Below, one piece after another: positions 56,631-64,000 of a DNA stretch of 64,000 bases (position 1 is the first letter of the stretch; each line of letters starts with the position of its first letter). A program made the position numbers and the translations under genes. A model generated the notes under the pieces. That model made no database searches. It saw only the letters and a program-made list of their open reading frames with translations, and was not told the DNA's origin. The stretch spans positions 7,587,001 through 7,651,000 of the forward strand of contig NZ_CP146350.1 of the NCBI RefSeq assembly GCF_037055355.1, given 5' to 3'. Source of the DNA: Streptomyces sp. DG1A-41 (GTDB taxonomy: Bacteria > Actinomycetota > Actinomycetes > Streptomycetales > Streptomycetaceae).

Positions 56631-56848
56631 AGACGCCTGACGCGAGAGAACCATCAGAAGCGCACAAAGTCTGACGCGGTCATTGCTTCGGTTGTGTTCG
56701 AGTCCTAGGGTGTGCCTGCTCAGCAGTTGCTCCGTCACCGTCAGTTGCAGCGAGTCCCAACAGAAACACCCATTACGGGAGTTGGGGATCACATCTGACG
56801 TGCCCTCAGTCCGTGCAGCACCCTGTCGAACCGAGGAAGGCCACGGTC

Positions 56849-59800
56849 ATGCCGCACCCGCACCCGCTCCCGTCCCCCGCCGACCGGCCCGTCGTCAGCC
56901 GTCGCCGTCTGCTCGAAGGGGGCGCTGCCGTGCTCGGCGCGCTCGCCCTGGCCGCGTCGCCCGCCGCCGCGCACGCCGCGGGCCGGCGCCCGGCGTCAGA
57001 CGGCCCTCCGGAGTGGAACGACGGCCTGGCCGTGTACCGCGTGGGCACCGAACCGCCGCACACCACACTCATGCCGTACGCCGACCTCGGGCAGGCCCTG
57101 GCCGGTGACCGCGAGCGCTCGCCGTACCGGCTGAGCCTCGACGGCACGTGGAAGTTCGCCTACGCCGACCGCCCCGACGACCGGGATGCCGACTTCTACC
57201 GCACCGACGCCGACGACTCCGGCTGGGACACCATCCCCGTGCCCTCGGCCTGGCAGCTGCACGGCTACGACTTCCCGATCTACGTCAACATCACCTACCC
57301 CTGGTGGGGCCCCAACGGCGGCGGCGAGAACGCCCAGCCGCCGGCCGCGCCGACCCGCTACAACCCCGTCGGCCAGTACCGCCGTGCGTTCACCGTCCCC
57401 CGGAACTGGTCGGGCCGGCGCACCTTCCTGCACTTCGAGGGCGTCAAGTCCGCCCACTACGTGTGGATCAACGGCGAGCTGGTCGGCTACCACGAGGACT
57501 CCTACACCTCCGCCGAGTACGACATCACCCGCCACCTCAAGCCGGGCACCAACCAGATCGCCGTCGAGGTGTACCGCTACTCCGACGCGGAGTGGCTGGA
57601 GGACCAGGACATGATCCGCCTGAGCGGCATCTTCCGCTCGGTCCACCTGTACTCCACGCCGAACGTGCACCTGCGCGACTTCAAACTGGACACCCCGCTC
57701 GGCGACGACTACACCTCCGCCGAGCTCAAGGTCACCGCGCACGTCCGCGACTACGGCGGCAAGGGCGCGGGGCGCTACACCGTCGAGACACAGCTGTACG
57801 ACGCGCGCGGACACGCCGTGTGGTCCCGGCCGCTGAACCAGTCCGTCGACGTCCCCGACGGCGACGAGGCCACCGCCGAGGCGTCCAGAGCCGTCCCCTC
57901 GCCCAAGCTCTGGTCGGCCGAGCACCCGAACCTCTACACCGCCGTGCTGCGCCTGCGCGACCCGTCCGGCAAAGTCGTCGAGACCCTCTCGCACCGGGTC
58001 GGCTTCCGCGAGTTCGCGCTCAAGGACGGCCTGATGCGCATCAACGGCAAGCCGGTCTCCTTCCGCGGCGTCAACCGGCACGAGATCCACCCCGTCACCG
58101 GCTCGGCGGTCACCCGTGCGCAGATGATCGAGGACATCGAGATCATCAAGCGGCTGAACATCAACAGCGTCCGCACCTCGCACTACCCCAACAACCCGCT
58201 GTGGCTGGAACTCGCCGACGAGTACGGCCTGTACCTCGTGGACGAGACCAACCTCGAAACCCACGGCATCCGCGACAAGTTCCCCGGCAGCGGCCACCCC
58301 GAGTGGACCGAGGCGTGCGTGGTCCGCGCCCAGAACATGGTCCACCGCGACAAGAACCACGCCTCGGTGGTGATCTGGTCCCTCGGCAACGAGGCGGGCG
58401 GCGGCACGACGTTCAACGCCATGTACGACTGGATCCGCTCCTACGACCCCACCCGCGTCATCCAGTACGAGGGCGACGACCGCCCCGGCATCAGCGACAT
58501 CCGCTCCGAGATGTACGACAGCCCGCAGCGGGTCGAGCAGCGCGCCAAGGACACCAGCGACACCCGCCCGTACGTGATGATCGAATACTCCCACGGGATG
58601 GGGAACTCCAACGGCAACTTCAAGAAGTACTGGGACATCGTCCGCCGCTACGACGTCCTCCAGGGCGGCTGGATCTGGGACTTCGCCGACCAGGCCCTGA
58701 GCTGGCCGACCCCGACCCGCAAGCTGCTGACCGAGTCCGGCCCGGGCGCGCTGCGCGGCGAGATCATCGCGCCCGCCGGCACCTTCGACCGGGCCAAGGG
58801 CGTCTCCGGCGGCACCGTCTTCCCCCGCGACGCCCGCCTCGACCTCACCGGCTCCCTCACACTGGAGGCCTGGGTCACGCCCCACGTCACCGGCTACCAC
58901 CAGCCCATCCTCGCCAAGGGCGACACCCAGTACGCGCTCAAACAGAGCGACAAGAACCTGGAGTTCTTCATCCACGGCGGCGGCCAGTGGGTCACCGCGA
59001 GCTGGGCGCTGCCGGACGGCTGGACGGGCAAGGAGCACCACATCGCCGGTGTCTTCGACGCGGACGCCGGGACGCTCACCCTGTACGTCGACGGCCAGGC
59101 GCGCGGCACCCGGACCACCACCCGGCGCCCCGGCACCAACACCGCGTCCCTGACGCTCGCCACCGACGTCGACAACCCGACCCGGGAGTTCAGCGGCACC
59201 ATCCGGCGGGCCCGCGTGTACGCCCGCGCGCTGAGCGCCGCGGAGCTGGCCTCGGACAGCCGCGGCCCGGACGACGAAGGCGTGCGCTTCTGGTTCGACT
59301 CCGCCACCGTCGGCTTCACCGAGAAGCGCCCGCGCGACAAGACGTTCTACGCCTACGGCGGCGACTGGGGCGACAACCCCAACGACGGAGCCTTCGCCGG
59401 CGACGGCATCATCACCGCCGACCGCGGCCTCACGGGCAAGTCCGCCGAGGTCAAGCAGATCTACCAGGCGATCAACGCCGCACCGGCCTCCGGAGGCCCC
59501 GGCACCGTCAGGCTCGCCAACGAGTACCTCTTCACCAACGTCCGTGAGTTCGACGGCCGCTGGTCCCTCGTCGCCGACGGCAAGGTCGTCCAGCGCGGCC
59601 GGCTGACCCGAGACCAGCTGGACATCGCGCCACTGACCAGCAAGGACATCAAGGTGCCGGTGCGCCTGCCGGCGAAGCCGGAGCCGGGCACGGAGTACTT
59701 CCTCCAGCTGTCCTTCACCACCAAGGAGTCCACCAAGTGGGCGAAGGCGGGCTTCGAGGTGGCCAAGCAGCAGCTCGCCCTCGACACGGACAGCCCGGCC

Positions 59801-60745
59801 GTGACGCCGCTGCCGCTGCGCAGCGTCCCCGCCCTGCGGTACACCGACCGGGACGAGGACGTCACGGTCCGGGGCAAGGGCTTCTCGGTCACCGTCGACA
59901 AGAGCACCGGCACCATCACGTCGTACGAGGCGGGCGGCACCCGGCTCATCACCTCCGGCCCCGTCCCGAACTTCTGGCGGGCGCCCACCGACAACGACCG
60001 GGGCAACGGCCACCACACCCGCAACCAGACGTGGCGCGACGCCGGAGCGAACCGGAAGGTGGCGGACGTACGGGTCCGGCCCCTGGACGACCGGGCCGTC
60101 GAGGTCACGTTCACCGGCACGCTGCCCACCAGCACGGAGTCCACGTACGGCACGACCTACACGGTCTTCGGCAACGGCGAGATCAAGATCGACAACACCC
60201 TGAACCCGGGAACGCCGAACCTGCCGTACATCCCCGAGGTCGGCACCCTGCTGTTCCTGCCCCGCCGCCTGGACCGGCTGCACTACTACGGCCGGGGCCC
60301 GGAGGAGAACATGTGGGACCGCAACAACGCCACCGACGTCGGCCTGTACTCCGGCACCGTCTCCGGGCAGTGGACCTCCTACCTGCGCCCCCAGGAGAAC
60401 GGCAACAAGACCGACGTCCGCTGGGCCGCCCTGACGGACGGCAGCGGACGCGGACTGCTCGTCTCCGGTGAGCCGCTGCTGGAGGTCAACGCCTCGTACT
60501 TCACCCCCGAGGACCTGTCGGTCGGGGCCCGCCACGACTACCAGCTCATGCCGCGGGACGCGGTGGTCCTCCGGGTCAACCACCGCCAGACGGGCGTGGG
60601 CGGCGACAACAGCTGGGGCGCCCATCCCCATGACGAGTTCAAGCTCTTCGCCAACCGCGACTACGCCTACACCTACCGGCTGCGTCCGCTGACGCGCGTG
60701 AGCGAGGCGATGGCGGCCTCGCGACGGCCGACGGCCACGGAGTAG
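56849..60745 (+). CDS. Tat-exported GH2 beta-galactosidase with LamG-like insertion
   Basis: An enzyme of 1298 residues. A twin-arginine signal (VVSRRRLLEGGAAVLGALAL) predicts export of the folded protein. The GH2 order is a sugar-binding jelly roll, an immunoglobulin-like domain and a TIM-barrel with RTSHYPNNPLW and acid/base Glu ~513 (SLGNEAGGG). The nucleophile Glu ~578 is in VMIEYSHGMGN, followed by a C-terminal beta-sandwich (NFWRAPTDNDRGNGHH). Residues ~630-828, between GGWIWDFADQAL and FYAYGGDWGD, are a concanavalin/LamG-like domain (LTGSLTLEAWVTPH, HIAGVFDADAGTLTLYVDG). ATG 56849 with GAGGAAGG 8 nt upstream is preferred to GTG 56813. It is a single gene; no LacI operator of the 36-kb type was seen. 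Confidence 0.93.
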   Translation: MPHPHPLPSPADRPVVSRRRLLEGGAAVLGALALAASPAAAHAAGRRPASDGPPEWNDGLAVYRVGTEPPHTTLMPYADLGQALAGDRERSPYRLSLDGTWKFAYADRPDDRDADFYRTDADDSGWDTIPVPSAWQLHGYDFPIYVNITYPWWGPNGGGENAQPPAAPTRYNPVGQYRRAFTVPRNWSGRRTFLHFEGVKSAHYVWINGELVGYHEDSYTSAEYDITRHLKPGTNQIAVEVYRYSDAEWLEDQDMIRLSGIFRSVHLYSTPNVHLRDFKLDTPLGDDYTSAELKVTAHVRDYGGKGAGRYTVETQLYDARGHAVWSRPLNQSVDVPDGDEATAEASRAVPSPKLWSAEHPNLYTAVLRLRDPSGKVVETLSHRVGFREFALKDGLMRINGKPVSFRGVNRHEIHPVTGSAVTRAQMIEDIEIIKRLNINSVRTSHYPNNPLWLELADEYGLYLVDETNLETHGIRDKFPGSGHPEWTEACVVRAQNMVHRDKNHASVVIWSLGNEAGGGTTFNAMYDWIRSYDPTRVIQYEGDDRPGISDIRSEMYDSPQRVEQRAKDTSDTRPYVMIEYSHGMGNSNGNFKKYWDIVRRYDVLQGGWIWDFADQALSWPTPTRKLLTESGPGALRGEIIAPAGTFDRAKGVSGGTVFPRDARLDLTGSLTLEAWVTPHVTGYHQPILAKGDTQYALKQSDKNLEFFIHGGGQWVTASWALPDGWTGKEHHIAGVFDADAGTLTLYVDGQARGTRTTTRRPGTNTASLTLATDVDNPTREFSGTIRRARVYARALSAAELASDSRGPDDEGVRFWFDSATVGFTEKRPRDKTFYAYGGDWGDNPNDGAFAGDGIITADRGLTGKSAEVKQIYQAINAAPASGGPGTVRLANEYLFTNVREFDGRWSLVADGKVVQRGRLTRDQLDIAPLTSKDIKVPVRLPAKPEPGTEYFLQLSFTTKESTKWAKAGFEVAKQQLALDTDSPAVTPLPLRSVPALRYTDRDEDVTVRGKGFSVTVDKSTGTITSYEAGGTRLITSGPVPNFWRAPTDNDRGNGHHTRNQTWRDAGANRKVADVRVRPLDDRAVEVTFTGTLPTSTESTYGTTYTVFGNGEIKIDNTLNPGTPNLPYIPEVGTLLFLPRRLDRLHYYGRGPEENMWDRNNATDVGLYSGTVSGQWTSYLRPQENGNKTDVRWAALTDGSGRGLLVSGEPLLEVNASYFTPEDLSVGARHDYQLMPRDAVVLRVNHRQTGVGGDNSWGAHPHDEFKLFANRDYAYTYRLRPLTRVSEAMAASRRPTATE

Positions 60746-60757
60746 GCGAGCGGGGGA

Positions 60758-60789
60758 CAGCGGCGCCGCCTCAGTCGGCGGCGTCGCTG
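60758..60789. terminator. Imperfect hairpin between convergent genes
   Basis: CAGCG..GCCGCC and GGCGGC..CGCTG pair around TCAGTC, with one internal mismatch pair. It overlaps the 3' end of the ArsR gene and follows the beta-galactosidase, so it could terminate both. Confidence 0.5.
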
Positions 60790-61133
60790 ATGCCCAGGCG
60801 CAGATGCTCCACGTGGTAGACGGCCTGGTCGAGCAGCTCGGCGACATGGTGGTCGTGCAGCGCGTACACCACCGAACGGCCCCGCCGCTCGCCCACCACC
60901 AGGCCCAGATTCCGCAGCAGCCGCAGCTGGTGCGAGCAGGCGGACTGCTCCATGCCCACCTCCGCGGCCAACTCGGTGGCCGGCAGCGGGCCCTCTCTCA
61001 GCCGCGCCAGGATCAGCAGGCGAGAGGGTGTGGACAGGGCCTGGAGCGTGGTGGCGACCTTCGCGACGTTGTCCGCGTCCAGGCGTACGCGCTCGGCGGC
61101 GTCCCGCGTGGGGATGACGGCTCCATGACCCAT
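60771..61133 (-). CDS. ArsR/SmtB metal sensor, CzrA/NmtR-type
   Basis: A 120-residue winged-helix repressor. The HTH is LPATELAAEVGMEQSACSHQLRLLRNLGLV. The C-terminal helix DHHVAELLDQAVYHVEH has Asp-x-His, then His 11 residues on and His 3 further. This exactly matches the alpha-5 zinc/cobalt/nickel site of CzrA-type sensors (D-x-H, H-x2-H). No Cys-based alpha-3 site is present. ATG 61133 is preferred to 61163. Such sensors normally control a neighbouring metal efflux gene. Here the divergent neighbour is a DNA repair gene, so the target is elsewhere or lost. Confidence 0.88.
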   Translation of the reverse strand: MGHGAVIPTRDAAERVRLDADNVAKVATTLQALSTPSRLLILARLREGPLPATELAAEVGMEQSACSHQLRLLRNLGLVVGERRGRSVVYALHDHHVAELLDQAVYHVEHLRLGISDAAD

Positions 61134-61163
61134 GACGTCATCGTACCGGCCACACGCGAACAC

Positions 61164-61179
61164 ATGAATGAATCTTCAT
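61164..61179. promoter_or_regulatory. Probable ArsR-type operator
   Basis: ATGAA-N6-TTCAT in an A/T-rich island 31 bp upstream of the metal sensor gene resembles ArsR/SmtB operators (TGAA...TTCA). It lies between divergent genes and likely serves autoregulation. Confidence 0.55.
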
Positions 61180-61270
61180 CTGGAACGGCCAAGCGGCGCG
61201 GCCCCGGCACGTCGATGTCGGATTCTCGCCAGCCCCGTCCGGCCTGGTGCTCGATGCTGGAGCCATGCAG

Positions 61271-62746
61271 ATGGGGATGCACACCGACACCGAGCGCTGC
61301 GTGCGTGCCGTCCAGTCCAAGGACGCGCGGTTCGACGGATGGTTCTTCACGGCCGTCCTGACGACCCGCATCTACTGCCGTCCCAGTTGCCCGGTCGTGC
61401 CGCCCAAGCCGGAGAACATGGTCTTCCACCCGAGCGCGGCGGCCTGCCAGCAGGCCGGGTTCCGGGCCTGCAAGCGCTGCCGGCCCGACACCAGCCCCGG
61501 CTCTCCGGAGTGGAACCGGCGCGCCGACCTCGTGGCCCGTGCCATGCGGCTGATCTCCGACGGCGTCGTGGACCGCGAGGGCGTGCCCGGTCTCGCCGCC
61601 CGGCTCGGCTACAGCACCCGGCAGGTCGAGCGCCAGCTGTTCGCCGAGCTGGGCGCGGGCCCGCTCGCGCTCGCCCGTGCCCAGCGCGCCCAGACGGCCC
61701 GGCTGCTCATCGAGACGACGGCCCTGCCGATGGCGCAGATCGCCTTCGCCGCGGGCTTCGCCTCGATCCGCACCTTCAACGACACCGTCCGCGAGGTCTT
61801 CGCCCTGTCCCCGAGCGAGCTGCGCGCCCGCGCCCCCAAACGGCAGGGCGCGAGCACCCCCGGCGCGCTGTCCCTGCGGCTGCCGTTCCGCACCCCGCTC
61901 AACCCCGACAACCTCTTCGGCCACCTCGCCGCCACTGCCGTACCCGGCGTGGAGGAGTGGCGCGACGGCTCCTACCGGCGCACGCTGCGGCTGCCGTACG
62001 GCCACGGCATCGTGGCCCTCACTCCCACCCCCGACCACATCGCCTGCCGCCTCACCCTCAGCGACCTGCGCGATCTGACCGTCGCCATCAGCCGCTGCCG
62101 CCGGCTGCTCGACCTGGACGCCGACCCGGTCGCGATCGACGAGCAGCTGCGCACGGACCCGGTTCTGGCACCGCTGGTCGACAAGGCGCCCGGCCGGCGC
62201 GTCCCGCGCACGGTCGACGAGGCCGAATTCGCCGTCCGGGCCGTGCTCGGCCAGCAGGTCTCCACCGCCGCCGCCCGCACCCACGCGGCCCGCCTGGTCA
62301 CCGCGCACGGCGAACCGGCCGACGACCCCGAGGGCGGCCTCACCCACCTCTTCCCGGCCCCCGAGGCCCTCGCGGCGCTGGACCCCGAGACACTCGCGAT
62401 GCCCCGCACCCGCCGCACGACCTTCACCACCCTGGTCCGCCACCTCGCCGACGGTGACCTCCACCTGGGCGTGGAGAGCGACTGGCCGCAGGCCCGCGAC
62501 CGGCTCCTCGCCCTGCCCGGCTTCGGCCCCTGGACGGCCGAGGTCATCGCCATGCGCGCCCTCGGCGACCCCGACGCCTTCCTCCCGACCGACCTCGGCA
62601 TCCGCCGCGCCGCCCGGGAACTCGGCCTGCCCTCCACGCCCGCCGCGCTCACCGCCCGCGCGGCGGCCTGGCGCCCCTGGCGGGCCTACGCCGTCCAGTA
62701 CCTCTGGGCGACCGACAGCCACCCGATCAACTTCCTACCGGTATAG
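61271..62746 (+). CDS. alkA: Ada-like/AlkA DNA glycosylase fusion
   Basis: A protein of about 491 residues with an Ada-type zinc domain (TTRIYCRPSCP and FRACKRCRPD, four Cys), an AraC-type helix-turn-helix (MAQIAFAAGFASIRTFNDTVREVFALSPSELR) and a 3-methyladenine glycosylase of the AlkA/HhH-GPD type. LPGFGPWTAEVIAMRAL is the helix-hairpin-helix and the following LPTDLGI contains the catalytic Asp. It senses and repairs alkylation damage and probably regulates itself and ogt. Several in-frame ATGs compete (61247, 61265, 61271, 61277). 61271 has GGAG at 8 nt. The ogt gene follows after 9 bp. Confidence 0.92.
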   Translation: MGMHTDTERCVRAVQSKDARFDGWFFTAVLTTRIYCRPSCPVVPPKPENMVFHPSAAACQQAGFRACKRCRPDTSPGSPEWNRRADLVARAMRLISDGVVDREGVPGLAARLGYSTRQVERQLFAELGAGPLALARAQRAQTARLLIETTALPMAQIAFAAGFASIRTFNDTVREVFALSPSELRARAPKRQGASTPGALSLRLPFRTPLNPDNLFGHLAATAVPGVEEWRDGSYRRTLRLPYGHGIVALTPTPDHIACRLTLSDLRDLTVAISRCRRLLDLDADPVAIDEQLRTDPVLAPLVDKAPGRRVPRTVDEAEFAVRAVLGQQVSTAAARTHAARLVTAHGEPADDPEGGLTHLFPAPEALAALDPETLAMPRTRRTTFTTLVRHLADGDLHLGVESDWPQARDRLLALPGFGPWTAEVIAMRALGDPDAFLPTDLGIRRAARELGLPSTPAALTARAAAWRPWRAYAVQYLWATDSHPINFLPV

Positions 62747-62755
62747 GGGCGTTCC

Positions 62756-63289
62756 ATGAAGCACCACACCGTGACCGACAGCCCGTACGGCCCCCTCACC
62801 CTCGTCGCCGAGGACGGCGTCCTGTGCGGCCTCTACATGACCGACCAGCGCCACCGCCCGCCGGAGGAGACCTTCGGCACCCGCGACGACACCCTGTTCG
62901 CGGAGACGGAGGACCAGCTGAAGGCCTACTTCGCGGGCGAGCTCAAGGAGTTCACCGTCGAACTCCGCCTGACCGGCACGCCGTTCCAGCGCAGCGTCTG
63001 GGACCAGCTGCGCCGCATCCCGTACGGCGAGACCCGCACCTACGGCGAACTCGCCGAGGCCCTCGGCACCCCGACCGCCTCACGCGCGGTCGGCCTCGCC
63101 AACGGCCGCAACCCCATCGGCATCGTCGTCCCCTGCCACCGCGTCATCGGCGGCAACGGGAGCCTTACGGGATATGGGGGCGGGCTGGAGCGCAAGCGGC
63201 GCCTGCTGGACTTCGAGCGCGGGGCGGCCCTCTTCCAGCCTGACGCGCTCACGCGCCCGGAGGATCCGCGGGCCGCGCCTCGGCCATGA
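62756..63289 (+). CDS. ogt: Methylated-DNA--protein-cysteine methyltransferase
   Basis: A 177-residue suicide repair protein removing O6-alkyl groups from guanine. The active-site motif is [11 protein letters not shown] with the acceptor Cys. [27 protein letters not shown] and [12 protein letters not shown] form the DNA-binding part. It is second in the alkA-ogt repair operon. Its 3' end overlaps the convergent Sir2 gene by 41 bp. Confidence 0.95.
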   Translation: MKHHTVTDSPYGPLTLVAEDGVLCGLYMTDQRHRPPEETFGTRDDTLFAETEDQLKAYFAGELKEFTVELRLTGTPFQRSVWDQLRRIPYGETRTYGELAEALGTPTASRAVGLANGRNPIGIVVPCHRVIGGNGSLTGYGGGLERKRRLLDFERGAALFQPDALTRPEDPRAAPRP

Positions 63290-64000
63290 GACCGCGCAAC
63301 AGCTCCGGCAGCGCCGTGCCGATGGGCTCGCGGACGATCTCGTCGGCACGGTCGTCGTACGGCGTCGGCTCGGCGTTGACGATGATCAGGCGGGCGCCGT
63401 GGTCGGCGGCGACACCGGCGAGGCCGGCGGCGGGCTGGACCTGGAGGCTCGTGCCGACGGCGACGAACACCTCGCAGGCCTTGCTGATGGCGACCGCCTG
63501 GCCGAGGACGACGGGGTCGAGCCGCTCGCCGAACATCACCGTCGCCGACTTCAGGACGCCGCCGCACTCCAGGCACGGCGGGTCGTCCTCACCGGCCTCG
63601 ACCCGTGCGAGCGCGTCCTCCATCGGGCCGCGGGTGTGGCAGCCGGTGCACACGTAACTCCGTGCCGTGCCGTGCAGTTCGAGGACCTTGCGGGCGGGCG
63701 TCCCGGCGAGCTGGTGCAGCCCGTCGACGTTCTGCGTGATCACCCGGACGGGTACCCCGGACCGCTCCAGTTCGGCCACCGCCCGGTGCGCGGCGTTGGG
63801 CTCCGCCTGAAGCGTCCGGTTCTTGCGCCGCATCTGCCAGGAGCGGCGGCGGATCTCCGGGTCGCCCATGTAGTACTCGTACGTGACGAGCTTCTCGGCC
63901 TCCGGATCCCGCCGCCAGAGCCCGTTCGGCCCGCGGTAGTCCGGGATCCCGGAGTCCGTGCTGATACCGGCACCGGTGAGGAGCGCGACGAGGGGCTTGG
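63249..64000 (-). CDS. Sir2-family NAD-dependent protein deacylase (5' end outside window)
   Basis: The last ~250 residues of a bacterial sirtuin; the gene begins beyond position 64000. Visible are [21 protein letters not shown] (NAD binding), [13 protein letters not shown] (catalytic His downstream in LELHG), the zinc site CTGCHTRGP / CLECGG, and [15 protein letters not shown]. It removes acetyl or other acyl groups from lysines. The C-terminal coding end overlaps ogt by 41 bp on the opposite strand, so the two transcripts are antisense at their 3' ends. Confidence 0.93.
   Translation of the reverse strand, partial: KPLVALLTGAGISTDSGIPDYRGPNGLWRRDPEAEKLVTYEYYMGDPEIRRRSWQMRRKNRTLQAEPNAAHRAVAELERSGVPVRVITQNVDGLHQLAGTPARKVLELHGTARSYVCTGCHTRGPMEDALARVEAGEDDPPCLECGGVLKSATVMFGERLDPVVLGQAVAISKACEVFVAVGTSLQVQPAAGLAGVAADHGARLIIVNAEPTPYDDRADEIVREPIGTALPELLRGLMAEARPADPPGA

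Noticed and set aside
52440..60847. Very long open frames on the minus strand (1030 codons at 52440-55532, 1283 codons at 56996-60847)
   Set aside because: They lie antisense to, or in another frame of, well-supported genes (DeoR, SpoIIE, beta-galactosidase) and read as Arg/Gly/Ala/Pro-rich sequence without motifs. High GC suppresses stop codons.

Overview
High-GC actinobacterial DNA, almost certainly a Streptomyces chromosome. Support comes from G/C-rich third codon positions, GTG starts, Tat/Sec-secreted glycoside hydrolases, several GAF/PAS-SpoIIE phosphatases, and a pyrimidine-degradation cluster whose gene order I recall from other Streptomyces. I see no tRNA, rRNA, CRISPR array or classical biosynthetic gene cluster. 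The mix of catabolic islands, broken genes and an insertion sequence suggests an accessory or arm-proximal region.

Layout. 0.1-1.5 kb: decayed genes (aldo/keto reductase tail, multiply broken GH32 levanase) with two strong hairpins. 1.8-4.7 kb: PcaL-like fusion lacking its catalytic serine, metallo-beta-lactamase-fold protein, exonuclease III. 4.7-5.9 kb: an IS630-type element with a canonical -1 slippery heptamer, inserted exactly in the stop codon of a (frameshifted) SGNH esterase gene. 7.9-17.7 kb: small conserved protein, orphan GluA ATPase, secreted CocE-like hydrolase, membrane protein, gamma-glutamyltransferase, ClpC-like unfoldase, and a methionine aminopeptidase/XRE pair with back-to-back leaderless promoters. 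17.7-29.2 kb: a repeat-rich protein followed by a reductive-pyrimidine/hydantoin degradation locus: beta-ureidopropionase, aminotransferase, PucR regulator, second beta-ureidopropionase, dihydropyrimidinase, LLM flavin/F420 oxidoreductase, NCS1 permease. No dihydropyrimidine dehydrogenase is present, so the LLM enzyme is the only candidate in the cluster for a ring redox step.

30-41 kb: methyltransferase, then a LacI-controlled carbohydrate locus: two ABC permeases, binding lipoprotein, LacI regulator, secreted clan GH-A hydrolase with CBM-like domains, GH36 alpha-galactosidase. Two near-identical operators (ATGTGAKCGATAACAT) and a third perfect palindrome tie it together. 41-46 kb: second gamma-glutamyltransferase, inositol-phosphatase-like enzyme, phytoene-desaturase-like oxidoreductase and macro-domain protein. 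46.4-53.3 kb: fructose-type PTS operon (1-phosphofructokinase, separate EIIA, EIIBC), a GAF-SpoIIE-HATPase signalling protein and a DeoR regulator. 53.4-64 kb: macro-domain fragment, PAS-GAF-SpoIIE phosphatase, alpha/beta hydrolase, very large Tat-exported GH2 beta-galactosidase with a LamG-like insertion, CzrA-type metal sensor without a transporter, alkA-ogt DNA repair pair and the 3' part of a Sir2 deacylase gene.

Four otherwise intact genes (near 6.43, 31.76, 41.41 and 51.83 kb) each carry one single-base indel in a G/C run. These could be true pseudogenes or sequencing errors. Starts were chosen by Shine-Dalgarno spacing and family N-termini. Family names come from recognition of motifs, not from searches.
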